This document shows, one piece after another, positions 8,073-16,457 of a DNA stretch of 64,000 nucleotides (its first letter is position 1; each line of letters begins with the position of its first letter). A model generated the notes under the pieces. That model had not been told where the DNA came from, did no database searches, and saw only the letters and a program-made list of their open reading frames with translations. Location of the stretch: NCBI RefSeq assembly GCF_004151485.1, contig NZ_SBFF01000001.1, positions 420,526-484,525 of the forward strand. Direction: 5' to 3'. This DNA comes from Sphingosinicella sp. CPCC 101087 (lineage in GTDB: Bacteria; Pseudomonadota; Alphaproteobacteria; Sphingomonadales; Sphingomonadaceae). The position numbers and the translations under genes were made by a program.

Positions 8073-8846
8073 TCAGGCGCCGGATGCAGCCTCCGCCGCC
8101 GTCGGCGAGCCCCCCCGACGCGGTGCCGACACACCGCAATCGGCCGCGAGCCTTTCGATGAAGCAGGTCCGCGGGACATGAAGCGGCCGCAGCCGGACGG
8201 GCGATCCGAGCGCCGCCGCGGCGGCGGCCAGGCAGCGGAGGGCATCGCGCTCCTTCAGGCGGACCTTGCCGCACGGGAGCCACTCGGCGAAAGCCTGCCG
8301 CTCCGGCAAGGGACGGCATGACAGGATGGCGGCCCAGCTGCGCTCGCCATAGTGCAAGGACGATGCATCGGCCAACAGCGCGCCAGCGCCGGCGCGGGAA
8401 AGCGCTCCCTGCCTGATGGCCGCAGAGAGCGTCGCACGAACGTCCACCAGGGGTTCGCTCAACGGCCTCCAGTCCAACTCCTCCGGGGCATGGACCAGCG
8501 CGACCTCGTCGTCGCCCTCGATCCTTCCGGAGCGATAGAGCCGATAGATCGCGCCGATGCCGATCATCCCGAACCGGTCGAGCTCGGCGGCGCGAAGCGC
8601 GCCCATGCTGGCGCCGCCGAAGACGGCGACTCCGGCTTCCATGAGCAGCAATATCTCCTTGTGCCAGACGGACGGCGTCGAATCGAAATAGCCGTCGATC
8701 AGGCAGACGGCGTGCGGAGGATCTTCGACCAGGCGGATCAGGTCTCCCGAACTGGCCGGAGGGCGCCAGCCGAACCGCGGCTCGGCCGGGCGCCGCGCCG
8801 TCGGAAGCGAGGGTCCGGCGAATATCAGGAGGGAAAGCCGGCTCAT
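8073..8846 (-). CDS. TfuA-like protein (YcaO partner)
   Basis: A 257-residue TfuA-domain protein. The family signature is complete: VWHKEILLLMEAG (about 60-72), VFGGASMGALRAAEL (75-89), FGMIGIGAIYRLYRSG, GDDEVALVHAPEEL and PLSEPLVDVRATL. TfuA was named from trifolitoxin production; with YcaO it supports thioamide formation, as shown for archaeal methyl-CoM reductase, where it is thought to recruit or deliver sulfur. I chose ATG 8846, which overlaps the YcaO stop (ATGA); the upstream open codons are Arg/Pro-rich. It is the last gene of a three-gene overlapping operon. Its C-terminal 90 residues are more variable. Confidence 0.93.
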   Translation of the reverse strand: MSRLSLLIFAGPSLPTARRPAEPRFGWRPPASSGDLIRLVEDPPHAVCLIDGYFDSTPSVWHKEILLLMEAGVAVFGGASMGALRAAELDRFGMIGIGAIYRLYRSGRIEGDDEVALVHAPEELDWRPLSEPLVDVRATLSAAIRQGALSRAGAGALLADASSLHYGERSWAAILSCRPLPERQAFAEWLPCGKVRLKERDALRCLAAAAAALGSPVRLRPLHVPRTCFIERLAADCGVSAPRRGGSPTAAEAASGA

Positions 8847-9988
8847 TGCACGGGGTCGCGGCGGCGGCGGGCGCCGGAGCCGAGGCCGCACACCCACACT
8901 TTGACCAAATGGAAACCCTCGACGGTTCCCAGCTCATGGACCGCAACCTGCGGGTAGCCGGCCAAGGCGAGCGCGGTCACGAGGCCCTCGACATCCGCCG
9001 GACCGGGCTCGATCTCCTCCCATTGCCGACCCGGCCAGCCGGCGGGCAGAGGCAGGCCGAACGCGACCGTCGCGCCGGGCGCTGCGGCGGCATATTGGGA
9101 ACCGAGCCGGTCCTCGCGTGCCCCCGCTATCCAGGTCGACCGCGACTGAATGGCTTCGGCCATCGCCCTGAACAAGGCGATTCCGGGGATCGAATGGGTT
9201 CCGCTGCCATGGGTGGCCCGATACGGCGCCCGGTCTTTGCGGGAATCGTTCAGCTCGCACACGAAGGTCGGACTGCGAGTGACCGAAGGCACATGATAGG
9301 CTCGAAGGCCGATGCCGGCACCTGCCAGCCGCCCGCGCCACGCCTGAAACCAGTCGAACGGCACCGTCGCGAGGTCCAGCCCGTCGGCGGTGCAGGAGAT
9401 CAGCCCCCTCGCGCTCCACTCGGTGACCGCGTCGCGTTCGATCGCCTCGTGCAATGCGACCACGATGGCCTCGTCGCGCGATGCCCCGGCCGCCAGGCCG
9501 TTGCTGGAGCGCTCGAAGAAACTGGGCAGGCCTCGCGTGAAATCGAGCGAAACGAGGTGGAAGGGCAGATGGAGTCGACCGCCGCCGACTAGGTCGAACG
9601 CCTCGAGCCATTCATGGGTCTCGTCGGCGGGTGGCGGGGCGCCGCGACGGCGCGCGAAGTCCGAAAGGCACATGGCGCGTTCGGTGGACGGCAGGTCGGC
9701 AAAGCGGCAGATGGGACCCGTCGGAACCACTGACTCCGCCCGATGGCTTTCGACCGCCTCGAGCAACGCGCCGACCTTGGCATCGCTCGGAGTCGCGCCC
9801 TTGCCCTGATGGACGCTGAGCGCCCGCCCCATCGGCCGCACCGCCTGCCAGACGGGCAGCCCGATCCGGTCGAGCCGCGTCAGATCGGCGAGACGGGTGA
9901 CGCCGCAAGCCTCGGCGGCGCGTCGCGCGCGGTCCAGAACCGTCTCGGCGCCTGCCTGGCGACTCGGGTCGGCAGGACCGAGCGACAT
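8843..9988 (-). CDS. YcaO-family ATP-dependent cyclodehydratase/thioamide synthetase
   Basis: A 381-residue YcaO protein. ATP/Mg-binding motifs are visible: VGALLEAVESHRAE (about 72-85), GLAAGASRDEAIVVALHEAI followed by ERD (164-186), and FRAMAEAIQSR near 270. YcaO enzymes phosphorylate a peptide backbone carbonyl so that a nucleophile (Cys/Ser/Thr side chain or sulfide) can attack. Next to TfuA, the expected product is a thioamide. The C-terminal segment reads KVWVCGLGSG where many members have a VPGL pattern, and there is no PxPxP tail. ATG 9988 was chosen because it overlaps the small-gene stop (TGATG); a GTG 39 bases upstream is less likely. No E1-like or Ocin-ThiF partner is nearby. Confidence 0.94.
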   Translation of the reverse strand: MSLGPADPSRQAGAETVLDRARRAAEACGVTRLADLTRLDRIGLPVWQAVRPMGRALSVHQGKGATPSDAKVGALLEAVESHRAESVVPTGPICRFADLPSTERAMCLSDFARRRGAPPPADETHEWLEAFDLVGGGRLHLPFHLVSLDFTRGLPSFFERSSNGLAAGASRDEAIVVALHEAIERDAVTEWSARGLISCTADGLDLATVPFDWFQAWRGRLAGAGIGLRAYHVPSVTRSPTFVCELNDSRKDRAPYRATHGSGTHSIPGIALFRAMAEAIQSRSTWIAGAREDRLGSQYAAAAPGATVAFGLPLPAGWPGRQWEEIEPGPADVEGLVTALALAGYPQVAVHELGTVEGFHLVKVWVCGLGSGARRRRDPVQ

Positions 9989-10263
9989 CACGGGGGCGGT
10001 GGCGGGCCCGTGCTCTGTCCGGCCCATTCCATATCCGAATGGAGCGGAACGGCTTTGACGGCCGAGGCCTGGCCAGCTTCGAACATCTCGCGGATCTGGC
10101 GGGCGGCAATCTTCTGATCTTCGGTGAGCCCCGCTGCCGCCTCGTCATATTCGATGACGGCAACCGTCACGTAGAAGCGGCCCTGATATTCGACGATGAA
10201 GCTCGGCTCGGACTGCCCACCCTTGCGCGGGTCGCCGGCCACGGATCCCGATCTCGATGCCAT
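9988..10263 (-). CDS. 91-residue protein, candidate substrate of YcaO-TfuA
   Basis: A small soluble acidic protein with three parts: a Ser/Gly-rich basic N-terminus (MASRSGSVAGDPRKGG), a beta-like stretch SFIVEYQGRFYVTVAVIEYD, an alpha-helical stretch LTEDQKIAARQIREMFEAG, and a short tail ending GQSTGPPPPP. It contains no Cys. The ATG at 10263 has AGGGGGG seven bases upstream, and the stop overlaps the YcaO ATG (TGATG), so it is made together with the enzyme. A small gene first in a YcaO operon is usually a precursor or recognition protein, but no classical leader or core is obvious; it could instead be a third subunit. Confidence 0.8.
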   Translation of the reverse strand: MASRSGSVAGDPRKGGQSEPSFIVEYQGRFYVTVAVIEYDEAAAGLTEDQKIAARQIREMFEAGQASAVKAVPLHSDMEWAGQSTGPPPPP

Positions 10264-10274
10264 GATACATCCCC

Positions 10275-10325
10275 CCTTCTTCGAAGGATAATAGTCCAAT
10301 AAGCGCCCGGGCGCTACCGGGCGCT
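10275..10325 (-). promoter_or_regulatory. leader of the YcaO operon with two inverted repeats
   Basis: CCTTC TTC GAAGG (10275-10287) forms a 5-bp stem that partly covers the ribosome-binding site of the small gene, and AGCGCCCG / CGGGCGCT (10302-10309 / 10318-10325) is a perfect 8-bp inverted repeat further upstream. One could affect translation and the other could be a protein-binding site or hairpin. No promoter hexamers are clear. Confidence 0.3.
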
Positions 10326-10450
10326 GGAGGGCGGGATCCGGCCCGGCGCGGCACCTGAAGCTTGCGGACGATCGATGTCGGCCCGCACTCGCGGGCGAGC
10401 AGGTCGACAAAGGCAGTGCGGACGAGAGGCGGCGCCGCGCGTCCCGACCG

Positions 10451-10879
10451 TCAGGTGGCGGCCGCCAAGCCGTAGCAGATCGTCGCGCCGGCCCCGAGCA
10501 CTCCGCGCACGGCATGAAGGCGGCCCCAGCGCCGCATCAGCGGAACGGCATTCTCATGAGCGCCGTCCGCCCGCGCCGATTGCAGCGCATCGTTGACCGG
10601 CTTGATCGCCAGCAGGGTGAACGGCCAGTTCGACAGGATCAGCACCGCCCCGGCCAGCCAGAGAGAGCCGCCGCCCGCCCACCATGCCGCCAACCCCAAC
10701 AGGCCGGATGCCACGGCGAGCGTCGCCTGCATGACATAGCCGCGGGCATAAGAGGGCTGCCATTGGGCAAGCATTGCCGGCACGTCGATACCGAGCCTCG
10801 CCGGATGCTCCGCGAAGCTGATATAAAGTGCGGCGCCGGTGAAGGCGGACGCGGTGATGAGCGCGAGGATACCGAGCAT
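10451..10879 (-). CDS. DUF1772 (anthrone oxygenase-like) membrane protein
   Basis: A 142-residue protein with four hydrophobic helices. [20 protein letters not shown] at the N-terminus, the [14 protein letters not shown] motif in the third helix region and [14 protein letters not shown] near the C-terminus are characteristic of DUF1772. Some fungal members are called anthrone oxygenases, but bacterial function is not established. It lies upstream of and on the same strand as the YcaO operon, about 190 bp away, which is too far to infer a shared transcript. Confidence 0.86.
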   Translation of the reverse strand: MLGILALITASAFTGAALYISFAEHPARLGIDVPAMLAQWQPSYARGYVMQATLAVASGLLGLAAWWAGGGSLWLAGAVLILSNWPFTLLAIKPVNDALQSARADGAHENAVPLMRRWGRLHAVRGVLGAGATICYGLAAAT

Positions 10880-11028
10880 TGCCGCTCAGGAAGCATGTGG
10901 GAACGGGGCACACAAGGGCCGCAGGACAATCACCGTATTCTTACGGGGTGAGCGTTCACCCGGATGTCACAGGTCGTGGCCTATCAAGAGACGACTCTCG
11001 CGACGGTCTTCGTCCCTGGAGATTAACC

Positions 11029-11271
11029 ATGATCGAGCCGATCCGGCCCCTGCTACGCTCCAACCGCGCGTCCGCGCCGTCTTCACGGTCACGGCTGGCG
11101 GTCACGACAAGCGGGGCGTGCGAGCCGTGGCCGGAACGCCGACCCGATCTGCTGACCCGCGTCGCTCGCGCCGCTCAGAGTGCGGTGAGGGATGTGCGCG
11201 AGGCCGGCGACGTGCCGCTACCCCATCTTTATCGCGGCCGGAATTTCGGCCGGTCGCGAGGCAATGCCTGA
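11029..11271 (+). CDS. small hypothetical ORF, doubtful
   Basis: An 80-residue ORF starting at ATG 11029 with GGAG eight bases upstream. It is basic (many Arg) with a central helix-like segment RPDLLTRVARAAQSAVRDV. No family recognised. It is the only plausible gene in the 437-bp gap between the DUF1772 gene and the MreB-like gene; the ribosome-binding site is the main support. Confidence 0.3.
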   Translation: MIEPIRPLLRSNRASAPSSRSRLAVTTSGACEPWPERRPDLLTRVARAAQSAVRDVREAGDVPLPHLYRGRNFGRSRGNA

Positions 11272-11316
11272 CAGCTGAAGTACGTTCGTCCGGAGGGTTC
11301 TCCGCGACAAGCCGCT

Positions 11317-12330
11317 TCAATGGACCGACAATGGCCGCCCCAGCGCGGCCGAGAGGCCGTTGGTGACGGCGCGGCGCGCATGTTCGGCGATCCGGGTCGG
11401 AACGCCGGTCCGCTCCGCGATCCGCGAGGCCAGCCAGGCGGTATGGGCTCCGCCCCCGGTGAGGACGATTCCATCTTCGAGCACGTCCTGGGAGAGCTCG
11501 GGCGGAGTCGCCCGCAGCACCTGCCGCACCATCGCGACGAGCGGAACAAGGTCCCGTTCCCACACCGGCGCGAGCTCGGTGACCGGCACCTCGAGCCGCT
11601 GCGGCAGGCCATCGGTGGACGAAAGGCCCGACACCGAAATCTCGGCGTCCAACGCCCCACCTTCGAGCAGGCGCGAGATTTCGAGCTTCAGCTGCTCCGC
11701 GGTTGAGAAGCCGATCCGGAACCGGCGCCGCATCCTGAAATGATCGATGATCGAGCGCGTCAGCTCGTCGCCTCCGCCCCGGACGGAAGCCGCGGCGCAG
11801 ATCCCGCCCATCGAGATGACCACCGCTTCGGTGACCCCGGCCCCGCAATCGACGACCATCGTGCCGCGCGGCGCGTCCACATCGAGGTTCGCGCCCGCGG
11901 CCGCCAGGATCGGTTCGGCGATGACGTGCGGCTCGCTGATTCCGGCATCCGTCGCCGCCACCTCCAATGCGCGCCGCTCGGCCTGCGTCGCGTCGGCCGG
12001 CGCGCCGAAGATCGCCCGTACGCGTCCGAACCGCCGCTTCGGGCGCACCTCACGCGTGGCGAACCGGATCAGCTCGCGCGCCGCCGCCATGTCGCTGACC
12101 ACCCCGTTATGCAGGGGGTTCACCATCTTGAGCGGCTTGGAGACCCGGCCGACGAGCCGTTCCGCCTCGGCTCCGGCGGCGACGAAGGCGGGAACGGCGT
12201 CATAGGCCCTGAAGCAACAGAGGGAGGGCTCGTCGAAGACGACGCCCGATCCCGGCTCGACCACCGTGGTTCGAGCGGTCCCGAGGTCGACGGCTATGTC
12301 GGCCTTTTGGCGGCGGTGGCTGTAGAGCAT
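11317..12330 (-). CDS. divergent MreB-like (actin-fold) protein
   Basis: A 337-residue actin-superfamily protein related to MreB. The ATPase motifs are present: phosphate-1 IAVDLGTARTTVVEPG near residue 12, EPILAAAGANLDVDAPRGTM (the MreB EPxAAAxGAGL equivalent), phosphate-2 VVDCGAGVTEAVVISMGG (MreB has DIGGGTTE), AEQLKLEISRLL and adenosine motif VLTGGGAHTAWLAS. The start is ATG 12330; longer frames run antisense through glmS. It lies 8 bp after glmS, so the two are co-transcribed. Divergence from true MreB (for example DCGAG for DIGGG, and lack of the N-terminal amphipathic helix) suggests a paralogue, with the main mreB expected elsewhere beside mreC/mrdA. Confidence 0.9.
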   Translation of the reverse strand: MLYSHRRQKADIAVDLGTARTTVVEPGSGVVFDEPSLCCFRAYDAVPAFVAAGAEAERLVGRVSKPLKMVNPLHNGVVSDMAAARELIRFATREVRPKRRFGRVRAIFGAPADATQAERRALEVAATDAGISEPHVIAEPILAAAGANLDVDAPRGTMVVDCGAGVTEAVVISMGGICAAASVRGGGDELTRSIIDHFRMRRRFRIGFSTAEQLKLEISRLLEGGALDAEISVSGLSSTDGLPQRLEVPVTELAPVWERDLVPLVAMVRQVLRATPPELSQDVLEDGIVLTGGGAHTAWLASRIAERTGVPTRIAEHARRAVTNGLSAALGRPLSVH

Positions 12331-12338
12331 GGCCGGCA

Positions 12339-14162
12339 CTACTCCACGGTGACGCTCTTCGCCAGGTTTCTCGGCTGATCGACGTCGGTCCCCTTGAGCA
12401 CGGCGACATGGTAAGCGAGCAGCTGCACCGGTACCGCATAGACCAAAGGCGCGATCAGCGGGTGGACTTTCGGCATCTCGATCGTCGCGATCGCGCCCTC
12501 CCCGGCCTGGGCGATCCCTTCGGCGTCGGAGATCAGGACGACCTTGCCGCCACGCGCCTGGACCTCCTGCATGTTGCTCACCGTCTTCTCGAACAGGGGG
12601 CCGGACGGGGCGAGGACGATGATCGGGACATTGTCGTCGATGAGGGCGATCGGGCCGTGCTTCATCTCGCCGGCGGCATAGCCTTCGGCGTGGATGTAGC
12701 TGATCTCCTTCAGTTTTAGCGCACCTTCCAGCGCCAGCGGATAGTCCTGGCCGCGGCCGAGATAGAGGACGTCGCGCGCCTCGGCGATGACATGGGCCAT
12801 GGCGGCGATATCGGCGTCGTGGGCCAGCGCCGCATTCATCGCGGCGGGCGCCTCGTTGAGGTGGAGCACGATCTCGCGCTCCTCCTCTTCGCTCATCCGG
12901 CCCCTCTCGCGGGCGAGGCGCGCGGCGAAGGCGGCCATCACCGCCAGCTGGCACGTGAAGGCCTTGGTCGAGGCGACTCCGACCTCGGGGCCGGCATGGG
13001 TCGGCAGCAGCAGGTCGACCTCGCGGGCCATCGAGCTGGTCGGCACGTTGATGATTCCCGCGGTGGTAACACCGTTCGCCTTCATGTGCCGCAAGGCCGC
13101 CAGCGTGTCGGCGGTCTCGCCCGACTGGGATATGACCAGTCCGAGCGTCCCCGGGAGCAGGATCGGCTCGCGGTAGCGGAACTCGGAGGCGACATCGACC
13201 TCGACCGGAACGCCGGCGAAGCGCTCGAGCCAATATTTGCCGACCATGCCGACATAGGAAGCGGTACCGCAGCCGATGATCGCGACCCGCTCGGCCTTGC
13301 CGAGATCGAAGTCCATCTGCGGAAGTGCGACCTTCTGCTCGAGCGGCCGGATATAGGATTGCAGCGTCTGGGCGACGACGAGCGGCTGCTCGAAAATCTC
13401 CTTCTGCATGTAATGGGCGTGATTGCCCTTGTCATAGACGGCGGCGCTGACGCCGGAGCTGACGATCGCCCGTTCTACGGGCCGGTTGTCGCGGTCGAAG
13501 ATGCGCACGCCGTCATGGGTGACGACCGCCCAGTCGCCTTCGTCCAGATAGGTGATGCGCTGGGTCAAGGCAGCCAGGGCCAGCGCGTCGGAGCCCAGAT
13601 AGGATTCGCCTTCGCCCCAGCCGACGGTGAGCGGTGCCCCCAGGCGGGCGCCGACGATCATGCCGGGATGGTCGCGGAACAAGATGGCGATCGCGAAGGC
13701 GCCGTGGAGGCGCGGCAGGACGGCCGCCACCGCCGCTTCGGGATCACGGCCCTGGGCGAGCTGGTCGGCGACGAGATGGGCGACGACCTCGGAATCGGTC
13801 TGGCTTTCGAACTGCCGGCCCTTGGCCTGCATCTCGTCGCGAAGCGCCTTGAAATTCTCGATGATTCCATTGTGGACCACGGCGACCCCGTCGACCACAT
13901 GCGGGTGGGCGTTGCCGACCGTCGGCGCGCCGTGCGTCGCCCAGCGCGTATGCGCGATGCCGACATGACCGTCGAGCGGCGACGCCTCGAGCTCGCGGGC
14001 GAGGTTGTCGAGCTTGCCCTCGGCGCGCCGGCGTTCGAGCGCGCCATCCCGGATCGTGCAGATGCCCGCACTGTCATAGCCGCGATATTCGAGCCGGCGC
14101 AGGCCATCCATGAGCCGCACCGACACCTGCTCCCGGCCGACAATGCCGATGATTCCGCACAT
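12339..14162 (-). CDS. glmS: glutamine--fructose-6-phosphate aminotransferase (isomerizing)
   Basis: The 607-residue enzyme makes glucosamine-6-phosphate from fructose-6-phosphate and glutamine, the first step to UDP-GlcNAc for peptidoglycan and lipopolysaccharide. The catalytic Cys2 starts MCGIIGIVGREQ; RLEYRGYDSAG and HTRWATHGAPTVGNAHPH complete the glutaminase site; two SIS domains carry IIGCGTASYVG, ISQSGETADTLAAL and STKAFTCQLAVM; the C-terminus ends in DQPRNLAKSVTVE, the usual family end. Length is standard. It is followed closely by the MreB-like gene; no glmS ribozyme-like leader is visible. Confidence 0.98.
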   Translation of the reverse strand: MCGIIGIVGREQVSVRLMDGLRRLEYRGYDSAGICTIRDGALERRRAEGKLDNLARELEASPLDGHVGIAHTRWATHGAPTVGNAHPHVVDGVAVVHNGIIENFKALRDEMQAKGRQFESQTDSEVVAHLVADQLAQGRDPEAAVAAVLPRLHGAFAIAILFRDHPGMIVGARLGAPLTVGWGEGESYLGSDALALAALTQRITYLDEGDWAVVTHDGVRIFDRDNRPVERAIVSSGVSAAVYDKGNHAHYMQKEIFEQPLVVAQTLQSYIRPLEQKVALPQMDFDLGKAERVAIIGCGTASYVGMVGKYWLERFAGVPVEVDVASEFRYREPILLPGTLGLVISQSGETADTLAALRHMKANGVTTAGIINVPTSSMAREVDLLLPTHAGPEVGVASTKAFTCQLAVMAAFAARLARERGRMSEEEEREIVLHLNEAPAAMNAALAHDADIAAMAHVIAEARDVLYLGRGQDYPLALEGALKLKEISYIHAEGYAAGEMKHGPIALIDDNVPIIVLAPSGPLFEKTVSNMQEVQARGGKVVLISDAEGIAQAGEGAIATIEMPKVHPLIAPLVYAVPVQLLAYHVAVLKGTDVDQPRNLAKSVTVE

Positions 14163-14215
14163 AAGCTTACTCGTTCCCCAATCCCCGCTGATATCGCAGA
14201 GACTTAATAACGATT

Positions 14216-14296
14216 GGTCACCCTCGCGAAAGCGAGAATCCAGCTTGCCCCCTGGCTGTAGAAAGGCAGCTGGCGCCCGCTTTCGCGGGGGTGACG
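14216..14296. repeat. REP-like inverted repeat between glmU and glmS
   Basis: GGTCACCCTCGCGAAAGCG (from 14216) and its imperfect complement CGCTTTCGCGGGGGTGAC (to 14294) face each other, each carrying the GTCACCC-CGCGAAAGCG unit seen in dispersed sphingomonad intergenic palindromes. The spacer holds a smaller stem, AGCTTGCC/GGCAGCT-like. It sits between two same-strand genes and may stabilise glmU mRNA ends or act as terminator. Confidence 0.55.
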
Positions 14297-14303
14297 CATC
14301 CGG

Positions 14304-15665
14304 TCAAGCGCCCCGGTTCTTCTTCGCCGCCATGGCCTCGCGGAAGCGCTTCGCCCGCCCCGGCTTCTCCACCTGCTGGCCGCGCGCCAGCGCAACCGCA
14401 TCGGCGGCGACGTCCCGGGTCACGACCGACCCTGCGCCGACCAGGGCGCCCGGACCGATGGTGACCGGCGCGACCAGCGCGCTGTTGGAGCCGATGAACG
14501 CCCCCTCCCCGATCACCGTCCGATATTTGAAATAGCCGTCATAATTGCAGGTGATCGTGCCCGCGCCGATGTTGGCGCCGGCGCCGACGTCGGCGTCGCC
14601 CAGATAGGTGAGGTGATTGGCCTTGGCGCCCTTGCCGAGCCTTGCCTTCTTCACCTCGACGAAATTGCCCACCCTGGCTTTCTCGCCGATCTCTGCGCCG
14701 GGACGCAGCCGCGCATAAGGGCCGATCTGCGCATCGTCGGCGATCACCGCACCTTCGATATGGCTGAACGCCTTGATCCGGACACGCTCGCCGATCGTGA
14801 CGCCTGGGCCGAAGACGACATTCGGCTCGATCACGCAATCGCGGCCGATCACCGTGTCGTGCGCGAACCAGACAGTGTCCGGCGCCACCAAGGTGACCCC
14901 ATCGGCCATCGCCTTGAGGCGCCGGCGGCGCTGCCATTCCGCTTCGACCAGAGCGAGCTCGGCGCGGCTGTTGACGCCGGCCATCTCCCACGGCTCCGCC
15001 TCGATCACGGCCGAATGGCGGCCGTCGGCGGCGGCGAGCATGACCACGTCGGGCAGATAATATTCGCCGGCGGCATTGTCCGAGCCGACGCGGTGAAGCA
15101 AAGTGAACAGCTCGCCGGCGCGGGCGGCGAGCATCCCCGAGTTGCACAGGTCGACCGCGCGTTCTTCCGGAGTCGCGTCCTTATATTCGACCATCTTCTC
15201 GATCGTCCCGTCGCCGCGCGCGAGGATTCGGCCATATTGAAGCGGGTCCTTGGGCCTGAAGCCGACCACCACCGCGGCCGGGCGATCGCCGGCGTGAAGC
15301 CGTTCGAGCATCCTCCCCATCGTCTCGGCCTCGATGAGCGGCGTGTCGCCGTAGAGGATGAGGACGTCGCCGTCGAAATCGGCAAGGCAAGGCTCGGCCT
15401 GGAGCACCGCATGGGCAGTGCCGAGCTGCCTGTCCTGAACGACGGTCTCTCCGCCCCGCGCCTCGACCAGCCCCTCGACCTGCTCTCGGCCGCTGCCGAC
15501 CACGACGATCTTGCGCGCGGGGCCGAGGCCTTCGAGCACGCCCATCAGATGATCCAGCATTGCGCGGCCGGCGATGGGGTGCAGCACCTTGTGCACGTCG
15601 GACTGCATCCGCGTGCCCTTTCCGGCGGCGAGTATGATGGCGGCAAACGGTGAAGGTCTGATCAT
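14304..15665 (-). CDS. glmU: bifunctional GlmU (GlcNAc-1-P uridyltransferase / GlcN-1-P acetyltransferase)
   Basis: A 453-residue enzyme that acetylates glucosamine-1-phosphate and then forms UDP-GlcNAc. The N-terminal pyrophosphorylase has IILAAGKGTRMQSDVHKVLH (family consensus has PKVLH; here HKVLH), GTAHAVLQAE and LYGDTPLI. The C-terminal left-handed beta-helix has hexapeptides with the active-site region RLRPGAEIGEKARVGNFVEV, NHLTYLGDADVGAGANIGAG and TITCNYDGYFKY. The ATG at 15665 gives the standard N-terminus. It is upstream of glmS on the same strand, giving the order glmU-glmS-mreB-like, a wall-precursor unit. Confidence 0.98.
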   Translation of the reverse strand: MIRPSPFAAIILAAGKGTRMQSDVHKVLHPIAGRAMLDHLMGVLEGLGPARKIVVVGSGREQVEGLVEARGGETVVQDRQLGTAHAVLQAEPCLADFDGDVLILYGDTPLIEAETMGRMLERLHAGDRPAAVVVGFRPKDPLQYGRILARGDGTIEKMVEYKDATPEERAVDLCNSGMLAARAGELFTLLHRVGSDNAAGEYYLPDVVMLAAADGRHSAVIEAEPWEMAGVNSRAELALVEAEWQRRRRLKAMADGVTLVAPDTVWFAHDTVIGRDCVIEPNVVFGPGVTIGERVRIKAFSHIEGAVIADDAQIGPYARLRPGAEIGEKARVGNFVEVKKARLGKGAKANHLTYLGDADVGAGANIGAGTITCNYDGYFKYRTVIGEGAFIGSNSALVAPVTIGPGALVGAGSVVTRDVAADAVALARGQQVEKPGRAKRFREAMAAKKNRGA

Positions 15666-15739
15666 GAAAGCCCCTATGCGGGTCGCCGATGCCACGGAAA
15701 TCTTGCCATTTCCATAGGCCGGCCCGAAAGCCGGCACCG

Positions 15740-16402
15740 ATGGAAGACTTTCCCTTCGACGTCGTCGCGTTCGACCTGGACGGCACCTTGGCCGACACCG
15801 CCCCCGATCTGGCGGCATCGCTGAACCATGCGCTCGAGCGGCTCGGCCGGCCGATGGTGCCGCCGGATTCGGTGCGGCACCTGGTCGGCCACGGCGCCAG
15901 GGCGCTGCTCCGCAAAGGGCTCGCGGCGAGCGGCGACGCACCCGAAGCCCTCGTCGACGAAGGCTTTCCTCTCTTCCTCGATTACTACGCGGCCAACATC
16001 TGCACAGGCACGGCCCCCTATCCCGGCCTCGAGGACTCGCTCGACGCTCTGCGCCGGCGCGGCGCCGCGCTTGCGATATGCACGAACAAGCCCGAGCGCC
16101 TCACCCACCTCCTGCTCGATGCCCTGGGCTGGAGCGGGCGGTTCGACGCGGTCGTCGGCGCCGACACGCTCGCCGTGCGCAAGCCGGATCCGGCACCGCT
16201 GCGGGAGGCGGTCGACCGGGCCGGCGGCGGCCGTGCCGTATTCGTCGGCGATTCGATCGTGGACGCGGATTCGGCCAGAGCGGCGCGCCTGAAGTTCGTC
16301 GCGGTCAGCTTCGGCTTCTCGGATCGTCCGGTCGGACAGCTCGGCGCCGATGCGATAATCGACCATTATTCCGAGCTGGCGGGGGTGCTGGAGCGACTGT
16401 GA
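15740..16402 (+). CDS. gph: phosphoglycolate phosphatase-like HAD hydrolase
   Basis: A 220-residue HAD phosphatase. Motif I VAFDLDGTLADTAPDLAASL (nucleophile and acid Asp), motif II AICTNKPERL (here Thr), motif III Lys in VRKPDPAPLREAV and motif IV VFVGDSIVDADSARAARL are all present, with the Gph-type cap containing HLVGHGARALLRKGL. Gph removes 2-phosphoglycolate from oxygenase or DNA-repair reactions. The ATG at 15740 is chosen since residues before it are unlike the family. Divergent from glmU with 75 bp between, so the promoters may overlap. Confidence 0.88.
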   Translation: MEDFPFDVVAFDLDGTLADTAPDLAASLNHALERLGRPMVPPDSVRHLVGHGARALLRKGLAASGDAPEALVDEGFPLFLDYYAANICTGTAPYPGLEDSLDALRRRGAALAICTNKPERLTHLLLDALGWSGRFDAVVGADTLAVRKPDPAPLREAVDRAGGGRAVFVGDSIVDADSARAARLKFVAVSFGFSDRPVGQLGADAIIDHYSELAGVLERL

Positions 16403-16457
16403 TCCGCCGGCGCGGAGCGCCTTGCCGAGGCGGACGTTCTCGGCACGGAGGAAGTGC

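Noticed and set aside
12331..13233. N-terminal extension of the MreB-like frame
   Set aside because: It reads out of frame through glmS; the real start is ATG 12330.
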